DNA from: a bacterium
Lineage (GTDB): Bacteria; Chloroflexota; Dormibacteria; Aeolococcales; Bog-877
NCBI GenBank assembly: GCA_021844355.1
Contig: JAKBTP010000017.1
Location: 1-9,264, forward strand
Reading direction: 5' to 3'
Length of the DNA: 9,264 nt
How positions within the stretch are numbered: the first letter of the stretch is position 1; each line of letters starts with the position of its first letter. The position numbers were made by a program, and so were the translations under genes. This document shows positions 1 through 6,377 of the stretch, piece by piece. The notes under the pieces were generated by a model. It ran no database searches. It was not told where the DNA came from and saw only the letters and a program-made list of their open reading frames with translations.

Positions 1-166
1 GTACGGCGACCTGGCCGGCGACCGGACTGCCCGCCTCCGCCAGCGCCTCGGAGAGGGCGAGGGACACCTCCTCCATGAGCCGAGCGGGGTCGACACCCAA
101 TTCCTCCCACACCGCCGCCAGCGCCGAGTCCAGGCCTCCCGGAGAGGCGCCTCGCGAGGTGGTCAC
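1..166 (-). CDS. nusA: Probable NusA, N-terminal fragment (runs off left edge)
   Basis: Only the first 55 codons are in the window. The reading frame starts at a GTG (166-164) that overlaps the rimP stop codon as GTGA, and it stays open to the edge. The visible peptide is mostly helical, with a segment reading LDSALAAVWEELGVD followed by ARLMEEVSLALSEAL. This resembles the helical start of the NusA N-terminal domain, which binds RNA polymerase and typically pairs an early 'L..L..E.GI' helix with an 'L..AIE.AL' helix. The second support is position: rimP is followed directly by nusA in very many bacteria. NusA acts in the cytoplasm in pausing, termination and antitermination. The fragment is divergent and contains no S1 or KH domain, so the call leans heavily on synteny. 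The 4-base overlap suggests translation coupled to rimP. Confidence 0.6.
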   Translation of the reverse strand, partial: MTTSRGASPGGLDSALAAVWEELGVDPARLMEEVSLALSEALAEAGSPVAGQVAV

Positions 167-651
167 AGGTCCACCACCACCTGGGCGGAGACTAGGTCTG
201 ACCGCTCCAGCTCGATCCGCTGGGGCCGCCCGCTGCGGCGCCGGGCCTCCAGCTCCAGCAGCCGGTCGGAGACCGCGGTGAGGCGCCCCTCGATGACCGC
301 CTCCTGGCCCGACCGCGCCACCACGACCCGGAGTCGACGCCCAAGGCTGGCCCGCAACTCCTCCTCGGTGGCCAGCATCCGCTCAGCCCCGGGGGAGCTG
401 ACCTCCAGCGAGTAGGACTCGGGAAGCTCGGCCTCGTGCACGTCGAGCACCTCGGAGATGGCCAGGCTGGCGGCACCGCACTCGTCCACGGTGACCCCGC
501 CGGGCCGATCCACGGTCACCCGCAGGGTCGCACCGCGGCGCCCCCCGGCCCAGGAGAGCCCGAGCAGGGTGAGGCCGAGCTCCGAGACCGGTGCCTGCAC
601 CAGGCTCCTGAGGCGGGCGGGGTCGGTCGTCGACCCCGGCTCCCCCTTCAC
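163..651 (-). CDS. rimP: Ribosome maturation factor RimP
   Basis: RimP binds the 30S subunit and is needed for its late assembly. The protein is about 162 residues, normal for the family. It has the N-terminal alpha/beta domain ending in the family signature YSLEVSSPGAERML, then a C-terminal SH3-like half (RRLRVVVA..., EGRLTAVSDRLLELE, IELERSDLVSAQVVVDL). I prefer the GTG at 651 because a GGTGGG stretch (663-658) lies six bases upstream. A TTG two codons earlier (657) is the alternative and would add two residues, but it leaves no room for a ribosome binding site. The gene starts about 25 bases after the secDF stop, so the two are probably cotranscribed. Its stop overlaps the next start (GTGA). 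The RimP-NusA pairing is widely conserved and fits the coupling of ribosome assembly and transcription genes. Confidence 0.9.
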   Translation of the reverse strand: MKGEPGSTTDPARLRSLVQAPVSELGLTLLGLSWAGGRRGATLRVTVDRPGGVTVDECGAASLAISEVLDVHEAELPESYSLEVSSPGAERMLATEEELRASLGRRLRVVVARSGQEAVIEGRLTAVSDRLLELEARRRSGRPQRIELERSDLVSAQVVVDL

Positions 652-675
652 AACCAACCCACCGGGGGTCGGCCT

Positions 676-3243
676 TCAGCGCCGGGTGGCGGGGATCGCC
701 GCTACCCGAGAACCGCCGCCCCGGCGCACCACCGCCTGGCGGTCGAGCTGACGCCAGGCGGTGAGGAGGGTGGCGGCGTTGAAGATCGAGGAGTAGGTGC
801 CGGAGAAGATGCCGATGAGCAGGGCGAGGACGAATCCCTGGACCGAGGCCCCTCCCAGAAGCACCAGGGTGAGCAGCACGAAGAGAACCGTCAGTGAGGT
901 GTTCAGGGAGCGGGACATGGTCTGAGCGATGGAGAGGTTGACCACCTGGTCGAAGGTCATCCGCGGCCCCTGGACCCTCAGGTTCTCCCGGATCCGGTCG
1001 AAGACCACGATGGTGTCGTGGACTGAGAAACCGACCACGGTGAGCACGGCACTGACGAAGAGGGCGTCGACCGAGCCCAGTTGGCTGAAGTGCCCCAGGA
1101 TGGCCCACAACCCGACCAGCACGAAGACGTCGTGCAGCAGGGCAGCCATGGCACAGAGGGCGAACCGGCGGGCGCTGATCATCGTCTGGGAGAAGCGGAA
1201 GCCCAGGTAGACCGAGATGAGGGCGGCGGCCACTATCACCAGCAGAACCGAACTCACCACGAGGCTGCTGGCTATGGTGGGACCGACCGTGCTCTCGCTG
1301 AGGTTGAGCGAGCCGGAGTGGTCCTTGGTGATCCCGAAGTGCTGGTCGAGGGCCTGGTTGATCCTCGTGAGCTCACTGGCCGCGATCGGCTGGGTGGTGA
1401 TCGAGTAGTAGTGGTTGGACTCGGCCAGCACCTGGGGATGGCTGGGCCGGTAGGTGTCGGTCACCAGCTTTTGGACCGCGGCCGCGGTGGTCGGCTGGTG
1501 CAGCTGCACGTTGATGGAGTCGCCCCCGGTGAAGTCGATGCCGAGGTTGAACCCGGCGAACAGGATGGTGATGATCCCGGGCACGATCACGATCAGGGAG
1601 GCGGCGAAGTACCAGTTGCGGTGGGTGACGACGTCGAACCGGCTGCCGGAGCTGAAGGTGGCCTTGAGACGGTCGGTGGGCAGGATCCGGGTGTACAGGG
1701 TGGGACGGCGGGCGAAGGCGAACCAGCGCTGGACGTAGTGCAGCAGCGAGTGGGTGATGACGATGGCCGAGAACATGCTCACGGCCACCCCGATGAACAG
1801 GGTGAGGGCGAAGCCCTGCACATCCGCCGCCCCGAAGAAGTACAGGACGGTGCAGGTGATCATGGTGGCGATGTTGGAGTCGCGGATCGCCGGCCAGGCC
1901 CGGCGGAAGCCGTATTCCACGGCCAGCTCCAGGGGCCTCCCCTGGCGCAGTTCCTCCTTGGTTCTCTCGAATATCAGCACGTTGGCATCGACGGCCATGC
2001 CCACGCTGAGGATGAAGCCGGCCAGGCCTGGCAGGGTGATGACCACCGGGATGAGCTCGTAGACCGCCAGGACGATGAGTGCGTAGCAGATGAGGGCGAC
2101 GCTGGCCAGGAAGCCGGGGAAGCGGTAGTAGGCGATCATGAAGATGATCACCAGGGCGAGCCCCAAGGCCCCGGCCCGGAGACTCTGGGCGACCGACTGC
2201 CGGCCCAGGGTGGCGGACACCGTCGTCGACTGCAGGACGCCGATCTGGGCCGGCAGCGCCCCGGCGTTGATGTCGTTCACCAGTGCCTGCGCCGACTTGA
2301 AGGTGAAGTTCCCGGTGATCTCAGTCTGGTTGCTGCTGGGTCCCTCGACGCAGGGCGCGGTCAGGACCTGGTTGTCCAGGAAGATCGCCACCTGGGCGGA
2401 GGGGGGCGGTGGGGTGGAACACGAGCCGCCCGTCCCCGTGGTGCTGCAGAGCGGATTGTTGGCACAGGCCTTGGTGGTGACCTGGCTCCAGACCGCCGCC
2501 CCCTGGCTGTCGAAGGTGATGTCCACGGCGTAGCCGCCGCCCGGATTCTGACCCACCGCCGCGGAGGCGACCGCCGAGGCGGGTAGGTCCTTGATGATCT
2601 TCCAGTGGTAGGCGGCTCCGGTGGACGACACCGGGTAGAAGCTGGTGCTGTTGAACTGGCAGCTGGGCTTGGCGTGCCCCGGGGGGAAGCAGGTGCTGGG
2701 AACCAGTTGGGCCTGGTCAATGCAGGTCTGGGTGGTGCAGGTGCCGGGCTGACCGTTGACAGTGGGTTTGCCCGGCACCGCCACGGCGAAATGCAGCTGG
2801 GCGGTGGACCCCAGGGTCTTCAGGGCCTGGCCGATGCCCACCCCGGGGAGTTGGACCAGGATCTCGTTGCTACCCTGGGCCTGAACCTGGGTGTCGGCAA
2901 CGCCCAGCGAGTTCACCCGCCGCTGGATGATGGTGAGGCTGGCCGACTGGGCTTCGGCCAGGGTCTTCCCCTTGGGGAGGCCCGTGCGACAGCCGATCCC
3001 CGGCGGGTTGTTGGGCCCGAGGCAGATGGCGAGGGTGAGCGAGGTGCCGCCCTGCAGGTCTAGACCCTTGTGGATGTAGGGCTGGGCCCCCAGCAGCGAT
3101 GGGTGCTGATTGGCCGGATAGGAGGCCGTGACCGCCTTGTGGCGCACCAGCAGGTTGTAGATCTGAGGGTAGGCGTCCACCACGATGGCCCCCACGACCA
3201 GCACGAAGATGAATCCCAGCCACCACCGGTTGATCCGGATCAA
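676..3243 (-). CDS. secDF: Fused protein translocase subunit SecDF
   Basis: A single 855-residue protein carries SecD then SecF. Both belong to the RND-like accessory complex that uses the proton gradient to pull exported proteins through SecYEG. SecD half: TM1 about 8-24, the GLDLQGG motif at 60-66, a large extracytoplasmic head to about 350, then membrane segments from about 352 to 505 including AVDANVLIFER (417-427, with D419 and R427). A linker of about 30 residues (about 508-540) leads to SecF: TM about 545-565, GIDFTGG at 568-574, and membrane segments about 657-825 including LLHDVFV and SVHDTIVVFDR (741-750). The head holds ten cysteines (74, 85, 169, 174, 185, 195, 260, 266, 275, 298). 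No yajC lies between ruvB and this gene, where it often sits. The only plausible start in frame after the ruvB stop is TTG at 3243. It has no clear ribosome binding site, but it overlaps the stop of a short upstream ORF. Fusion is well known in Bacillus; many other bacteria have two genes. Confidence 0.95.
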   Translation of the reverse strand: MIRINRWWLGFIFVLVVGAIVVDAYPQIYNLLVRHKAVTASYPANQHPSLLGAQPYIHKGLDLQGGTSLTLAICLGPNNPPGIGCRTGLPKGKTLAEAQSASLTIIQRRVNSLGVADTQVQAQGSNEILVQLPGVGIGQALKTLGSTAQLHFAVAVPGKPTVNGQPGTCTTQTCIDQAQLVPSTCFPPGHAKPSCQFNSTSFYPVSSTGAAYHWKIIKDLPASAVASAAVGQNPGGGYAVDITFDSQGAAVWSQVTTKACANNPLCSTTGTGGSCSTPPPPSAQVAIFLDNQVLTAPCVEGPSSNQTEITGNFTFKSAQALVNDINAGALPAQIGVLQSTTVSATLGRQSVAQSLRAGALGLALVIIFMIAYYRFPGFLASVALICYALIVLAVYELIPVVITLPGLAGFILSVGMAVDANVLIFERTKEELRQGRPLELAVEYGFRRAWPAIRDSNIATMITCTVLYFFGAADVQGFALTLFIGVAVSMFSAIVITHSLLHYVQRWFAFARRPTLYTRILPTDRLKATFSSGSRFDVVTHRNWYFAASLIVIVPGIITILFAGFNLGIDFTGGDSINVQLHQPTTAAAVQKLVTDTYRPSHPQVLAESNHYYSITTQPIAASELTRINQALDQHFGITKDHSGSLNLSESTVGPTIASSLVVSSVLLVIVAAALISVYLGFRFSQTMISARRFALCAMAALLHDVFVLVGLWAILGHFSQLGSVDALFVSAVLTVVGFSVHDTIVVFDRIRENLRVQGPRMTFDQVVNLSIAQTMSRSLNTSLTVLFVLLTLVLLGGASVQGFVLALLIGIFSGTYSSIFNAATLLTAWRQLDRQAVVRRGGGSRVAAIPATRR

Positions 3244-3278
3244 GTGTGCTGGGCCCGCCGCATTGAGTTGCTGGTCAT
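3240..3278 (-). CDS. Possible 12-codon leader ORF before secDF
   Basis: An ATG at 3278 opens a short frame encoding MTSNSMRRAQHT. Its TGA stop (3242-3240) overlaps the TTG start of secDF as TTGA, the same overlap geometry used at ruvC/ruvA. An AGGA (3288-3285) lies six bases before the ATG, whereas the secDF TTG has no Shine-Dalgarno-like stretch. Ribosomes finishing this ORF could restart at the TTG, which would make it a coupling minicistron. It is far too short to be a SecM- or VemP-type arrest peptide, which must reach out of the ribosome. It could also be chance; no homology is recognisable. Confidence 0.3.
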   Translation of the reverse strand: MTSNSMRRAQHT

Positions 3279-3290
3279 CGCGAGTCCTAG

Positions 3291-3296
3291 ATTCTA
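3291..3296 (-). promoter_or_regulatory. Possible -10 element upstream of secDF
   Basis: On the minus strand this reads TAGAAT, five of six matches to TATAAT, in a small AT-richer patch of the ruvB-secDF gap. It lies inside a near-palindrome, CTAGAATCTAG (3297-3287), whose arms match perfectly around one central base. No -35 resembling TTGACA is visible 16-18 bases upstream, where the sequence is G-rich. If used, transcription would begin about 3285, a few bases before the short ORF, and would give secDF-rimP-nusA its own promoter. Confidence 0.3.
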
Positions 3297-3342
3297 GCCG
3301 TCCGGGCTCGCCGCTCCCCCTCGGGCCACCACCGCGCCGTCC

Positions 3343-4392
3343 TCAATCCCCGGGGAAGAGCGGTGGCTCCGAGGGCGGAGCGACCAGGTGGGGAGGTGGC
3401 GCCATCCCCAGATGGCGGTAGGCGCCGGCGGTGGCCATCCGTCCGCGGGGGGTCCGCTGCAGCAGGCCCAGCTGGAGGAGGTAGGGCTCCACCACCTCCT
3501 CCAAGGTGTGCGGCTCCTCGGAGAGGGCCGCGCCCAGGGTGCCGAGCCCCACGGGCCCGCCGCCAAAGCTGGTGCAGATGAGCCGCAGGAGGCGGCGGTC
3601 AGAGTCCTGAAGCCCCAGTGAGTCGACCTCCAGGAGTTCCAGGGCCGCCTCCGTGGCCACCCTCGTGACCGCGCCGGCGCCGCGCACCAGGGCGAAGTCG
3701 CGCACCCGGCGCAGCAGCCGGTTGGCGATCCTCGGAGTTCCCCGGGACCGGGCCGCGATCAGGGCCAGTGCGTCCAGGTCCGCCTCCACCTGGAGGAGCC
3801 GCGCGGAGCGCGACACTATGGCCAGCAGTTGATCCGGTGTGTAGAAGTCCAGCCGGAAGGTGGCGCCGAAGCGGTCCCGGAGGGGTGCCGACAGCATCCC
3901 CTCACGGGTGGTGGCCCCGACCACTGTGAAGCGCTGCAGCGCGAGGCGCAGCGTCTGAGCTCCGGCCCCCTTGCCTGAAACGAAGTCGAAGGCGAACTCC
4001 TCCATGGCCGGGTAGAGGCTCTCCTCCACCGCCCGCTGGAGCCGGTGGACCTCGTCGATGAAGAGGATGTCGCGCTCTCCGAGGCTGGTCAGCAGGCTCG
4101 CCAGGGCACCCTGATGCTCCAGGGCCGGCCCGCTGGTGACCCTGAGGTTCACCCCCATCTCAAGGGCCACGATGTTGGCCAGGGTGGTCTTTCCCAGCCC
4201 TGGGGGTCCGCAGAGCAGCAGGTGCTCCACCGACTCCCCACGCATTCGGGCGGCCTCCAGGAGGATGGTCAGCTGATCCTTGACCTGCTCCTGGCCCACG
4301 AACTCCGAGAGCCGCTGCGGCCGCAGCTGGCGGTCCAGTTCCGGCTCGTCGGCACCGACCTGCGGCTCGTAGATCCCGTCGGGCTCGCTCAC
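3343..4392 (-). CDS. ruvB: Holliday junction branch migration ATPase RuvB
   Basis: RuvB is the hexameric AAA+ motor that pumps DNA through the RuvA-bound Holliday junction. The protein has 349 residues, near the family norm. Walker A is GPPGLGKT (62-69), Walker B FIDEVH (111-116), sensor 1 GATTR (159-163), the PLRDRFG segment that carries the arginine finger is at 170-176, and the sensor 2 region RGTPRIANRLLRRVRD spans 217-232. The C-terminal winged-helix domain includes TPRGRMAT (314-321). The GTG start at 4392 overlaps the ruvA stop as GTGA, so translation is probably coupled to keep the two subunits in proportion. The C-terminal tail (HLVAPPSEPPLFPGD) is proline-rich and likely unstructured. 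Confidence 0.97.
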   Translation of the reverse strand: MSEPDGIYEPQVGADEPELDRQLRPQRLSEFVGQEQVKDQLTILLEAARMRGESVEHLLLCGPPGLGKTTLANIVALEMGVNLRVTSGPALEHQGALASLLTSLGERDILFIDEVHRLQRAVEESLYPAMEEFAFDFVSGKGAGAQTLRLALQRFTVVGATTREGMLSAPLRDRFGATFRLDFYTPDQLLAIVSRSARLLQVEADLDALALIAARSRGTPRIANRLLRRVRDFALVRGAGAVTRVATEAALELLEVDSLGLQDSDRRLLRLICTSFGGGPVGLGTLGAALSEEPHTLEEVVEPYLLQLGLLQRTPRGRMATAGAYRHLGMAPPPHLVAPPSEPPLFPGD

Positions 4393-5006
4393 CGGCGGAC
4401 CTCCCGGGAGCCGAGCCGCTTCAATGCGTCCCGCACCAAGTCTTCAACGGAGTGCGCCTCCTCCCCCTGCGCGGCGGCAAGACCAGCTCCGACCGCCTCC
4501 CTCGCCTGCGGTGCGGAGAAGCCCAGCTGGACCAGCGCATCGACCGCCCGCTCCACCGGGGCCCCGCCGGACCGTGCTCCACCCGGCGACGGGGCGATCC
4601 CCATCTGGTCGACCGTTCCCTTCAGCTCCAGCACGATCCGTCGTGCCGTCTTGACTCCGATCCCGGGGACCGTGGCCAGCACCCCGTGGTCCTCGGCGGC
4701 GATGGCCTCGGCGAGAACCCCCCACTCGGTGCGCGAGAGGATGGCGAGCGCGGCCTTGGGGCCGATGCGCTCCACCCCCAACAGGTGGCGAAAGAACACC
4801 AGCTCCTGGGGGTCGAGGAAGCCATACAGGGAGATGGCGTCGTCCCGGACCACGGTGTGGACGTCGAGCCTGACCTCCCCCACCGCGGCGCGCAGCCGGG
4901 CGGCCGTCCGCTGGTGGACGAACACCTGGTACCCGACGCCGGCGACCTCGATCACCACGGACTCCTCGTCGACCCGGCCCACCGCGCCCCGGAGCGAGGC
5001 GATCAA
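4389..5006 (-). CDS. ruvA: Holliday junction binding protein RuvA
   Basis: RuvA forms tetramers that hold the four-way junction in an open square and load RuvB. The protein has 205 residues. It shows an N-terminal OB-fold domain (1-64, with the start MIASLRG and VAGVGYQV), two acidic pin residues D55 and D56 within VVRDDAISLYGF, and two helix-hairpin-helix motifs (LGVERIGPKAALAIL about 76-90 and VPGIGVKTARRIVLELK 113-129). A flexible linker (about 136-150, Gly/Pro/Ser-rich) precedes the C-terminal RuvB-binding domain III (about 150-198). The TTG start at 5006 overlaps the ruvC stop as TTGA. No convincing Shine-Dalgarno sequence precedes it, so coupling to ruvC translation is the likely route of initiation. 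Confidence 0.97.
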   Translation of the reverse strand: MIASLRGAVGRVDEESVVIEVAGVGYQVFVHQRTAARLRAAVGEVRLDVHTVVRDDAISLYGFLDPQELVFFRHLLGVERIGPKAALAILSRTEWGVLAEAIAAEDHGVLATVPGIGVKTARRIVLELKGTVDQMGIAPSPGGARSGGAPVERAVDALVQLGFSAPQAREAVGAGLAAAQGEEAHSVEDLVRDALKRLGSREVRR

Positions 5007-5506
5007 GCGCGACTCGCGGCGAGCGCCACGCGAAGCCCGCTGGCGTGCTGGTGGCAGATCCCCACGGCGCAGGCGTCGGTGACATCGTCCGGTGTGGTCG
5101 GCACCTTGGCCCCGAGAATCAGCTGGACCATCCGGGCCACCTGGCGCTTGTCCGCCGAGCCGGACCCGGTGACCGCCCGCTTCACCTCGCCAGGGGTGTA
5201 CTCGGCCACCGGCAGCCCGCGACGCGCGACGGCGCAGAGGAGGACGCCCCGGGCCTGGCTGACGGCCATCGCCGTGGAGACGTTGCGCTGGAAGAAGAGC
5301 TTCTCCACCGCCACCACCTCGGCACCGGCCATCGCCAGCAACTCCTCAGCCTGCTGGGACAGTGCCAGCAGCCGCTGCGGCTCGCCCAGCTGAGCTGAGG
5401 TGGTGAGGCAGCCGGAGCCTCGCAGCCGCAGCCGCCCTCCTCCCCCGCCATCCACCAGCGCCCAGCCGGTCAGGGCCAGGCCCGGGTCAAGCCCCAGGAC
5501 CAGCAA
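5003..5506 (-). CDS. ruvC: Holliday junction resolvase RuvC
   Basis: RuvC is the dimeric, metal-dependent endonuclease that cuts Holliday junctions symmetrically after RuvAB migration. The protein has 167 residues with an RNase H-like fold. The four acidic catalytic positions are recognisable: D7 in LGLDPG, E68 in VEKLFF, and D141 and D144 in DDVTDACAVGICH, spaced as in E. coli RuvC. The FFQRN stretch after E68 is typical of the family. The start is TTG at 5506, supported by a GGAGG seven bases upstream. It lies 26 bases after the yebC stop and overlaps ruvA by 4 bases, completing the yebC-ruvC-ruvA-ruvB order common in bacteria. Confidence 0.96.
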   Translation of the reverse strand: MLVLGLDPGLALTGWALVDGGGGGRLRLRGSGCLTTSAQLGEPQRLLALSQQAEELLAMAGAEVVAVEKLFFQRNVSTAMAVSQARGVLLCAVARRGLPVAEYTPGEVKRAVTGSGSADKRQVARMVQLILGAKVPTTPDDVTDACAVGICHQHASGLRVALAASRA

Positions 5507-5513
5507 TACCCCG

Positions 5514-5518
5514 CCTCC
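5514..5518 (-). promoter_or_regulatory. Ribosome binding site of ruvC
   Basis: The minus strand reads GGAGG here, seven bases before the TTG at 5506. This decides the start: ruvC begins with TTG and no ATG or GTG is as well placed. Confidence 0.65.
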
Positions 5519-5532
5519 GGGCGCCCCGCAGG

Positions 5533-6276
5533 TCAGACCTGGGCCAGGACGTCGTCAGGCAGGATGGCGTTGCAGTGGACCTCACGGACGTCGTCGTGCT
5601 CCTCCAGCGCCTCAAGCAGCCTGACCACCGCCGCGGCATGTTTGGCCTCCACCTCGACGGGATTGGTCGCCTGCATGGTCACCTCGGCCCTCTCCACCAC
5701 CCGTCCGGCGTCCAGCAGGGCCTGGCGGAGCTCCTCCAGCCGCTCGGGAACCACGTAGACCTCGACAAGGTCCCCCTCCACCTGGACGTCATCGGCTCCC
5801 AGTTCGATGGCCTCCAGCGCCAGCAGCTCGGGGTCCTGGCCCTTCGGATCCACCGTTATCAGCCCGGTGCGGTTGAACATCCAGGCCACCGAGTTGGTCT
5901 CGCCGAGGCTCCCTCCGGACCGGGTGAACAGGTTGCGGAGCCCGGCCACCGTGCGGTTGCGGTTGTCGGTCAGGGCGTCCACCAGGATCGCGACCCCCCC
6001 GGGGCCGTAGCCCTCGTAGCGGATCTCCTCGATGGCCGCTCCCTGGAGCTCCCCTGTCCCCCGCTTGATGGCCCTCTCGATGTTGTCGGCGGGCATGTTG
6101 ACCTCGCGGGCCTTTTGGATCGCCAGGCGCAGGCGGAAGTTGCCGGCCGGGTCGCCGCCCCCTTCCCGTGCCGCCACCGTGATCTCGCTGGCCACCTTGG
6201 TGAAGGTCTGCCCCTTCCGGGCGTCGACCACCGCCTTCTTGTGTTTGATCCCCGCCCACTTGGAGTGCCCTGACAC
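5533..6276 (-). CDS. yebC: YebC/PmpR-family protein (TACO1-like)
   Basis: This 247-residue protein is a full-length YebC family member. It begins with the signature SGHSKWAGIKHKK and includes RLAIQKAREVNMPADNIERAIKRG (about 49-72), YEGYGPGGVAILVDALTDNRNRT (about 87-109), and GSLGETNSVAWMFNRTG (about 121-137). Family members were first described as DNA-binding regulators (PmpR). YebC2-type proteins and mitochondrial TACO1 are now linked to translation, easing synthesis of proline-rich stretches. Which role applies here cannot be read from the sequence. The GTG start at 6276 has an excellent GGAGGT five bases upstream. The gene heads the ruvCAB run, a widely conserved neighbourhood, and is preceded by a gap of about 100 bases with a possible promoter. 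Confidence 0.95.
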   Translation of the reverse strand: MSGHSKWAGIKHKKAVVDARKGQTFTKVASEITVAAREGGGDPAGNFRLRLAIQKAREVNMPADNIERAIKRGTGELQGAAIEEIRYEGYGPGGVAILVDALTDNRNRTVAGLRNLFTRSGGSLGETNSVAWMFNRTGLITVDPKGQDPELLALEAIELGADDVQVEGDLVEVYVVPERLEELRQALLDAGRVVERAEVTMQATNPVEVEAKHAAAVVRLLEALEEHDDVREVHCNAILPDDVLAQV

Positions 6277-6281
6277 CGCCT

Positions 6282-6287
6282 ACCTCC
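6282..6287 (-). promoter_or_regulatory. Ribosome binding site of yebC
   Basis: A perfect GGAGGT on the minus strand, five bases before the GTG at 6276. It confirms the GTG start, which also places the conserved SGHSKW motif right at the N-terminus. Confidence 0.75.
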
Positions 6288-6292
6288 GTCGC

Positions 6293-6310
6293 CTGCCCCG
6301 CCTGGGGCGG
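6293..6310 (-). other. Small GC-rich hairpin in the yebC leader
   Basis: GCCCC and GGGGC arms flank a 4-base loop (6295-6308). A further C-G pair and a G-U wobble extend the stem at its base. No run of T follows on the minus strand, so it is not a normal intrinsic terminator for tyrS. It lies directly upstream of the yebC ribosome binding site and would be in the 5' leader. Confidence 0.3.
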
Positions 6311-6334
6311 CCGGCACGAACATGCATTCCCTGA

Positions 6335-6340
6335 AGTGTA
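6335..6340 (-). promoter_or_regulatory. Possible -10 element of the yebC-ruvCAB unit
   Basis: The minus strand reads TACACT, which fits the TANNNT pattern. It lies in the gap of about 100 bases between the tyrS stop and yebC. Transcription would start near 6328 and give a leader of about 50 bases. No good -35 is visible at the right distance, so the call is weak. Cotranscription from tyrS is the alternative. Confidence 0.3.
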
Positions 6341-6377
6341 CCGCCGCCCTCAAGCCTAGCAGTCCGCGGAGCAGGGC

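Noticed and set aside
383..1108. 241-codon minus-strand frame spanning the secDF-rimP junction
   Set aside because: It overlaps the C-terminus of SecF and most of RimP in another frame. Both real genes have family signatures, and this one is only G/R/P/H-rich sequence.
1081..2586. 501-codon open frame on the plus strand opposite secDF
   Set aside because: In GC-rich DNA, antisense frames of a real gene often stay open. The peptide is full of G, D, E, V and H in a mirror of SecDF codons and has no recognisable domain, while the minus strand carries clear SecD and SecF motifs.
3240..3278. SecM/VemP-like arrest peptide controlling secDF
   Set aside because: Twelve residues cannot span the ribosome exit tunnel or carry a signal sequence. 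Simple translational coupling is the only reasonable role.
5575..6273. 232-codon plus-strand frame opposite yebC
   Set aside because: Antisense shadow of a complete YebC protein; composition is typical of a mirrored frame and it has no ribosome binding site.
6293..6310. Hairpin after tyrS as an intrinsic terminator
   Set aside because: No T tract on the minus strand after the stem; it sits right at the yebC ribosome binding site, so it is better seen as leader structure.
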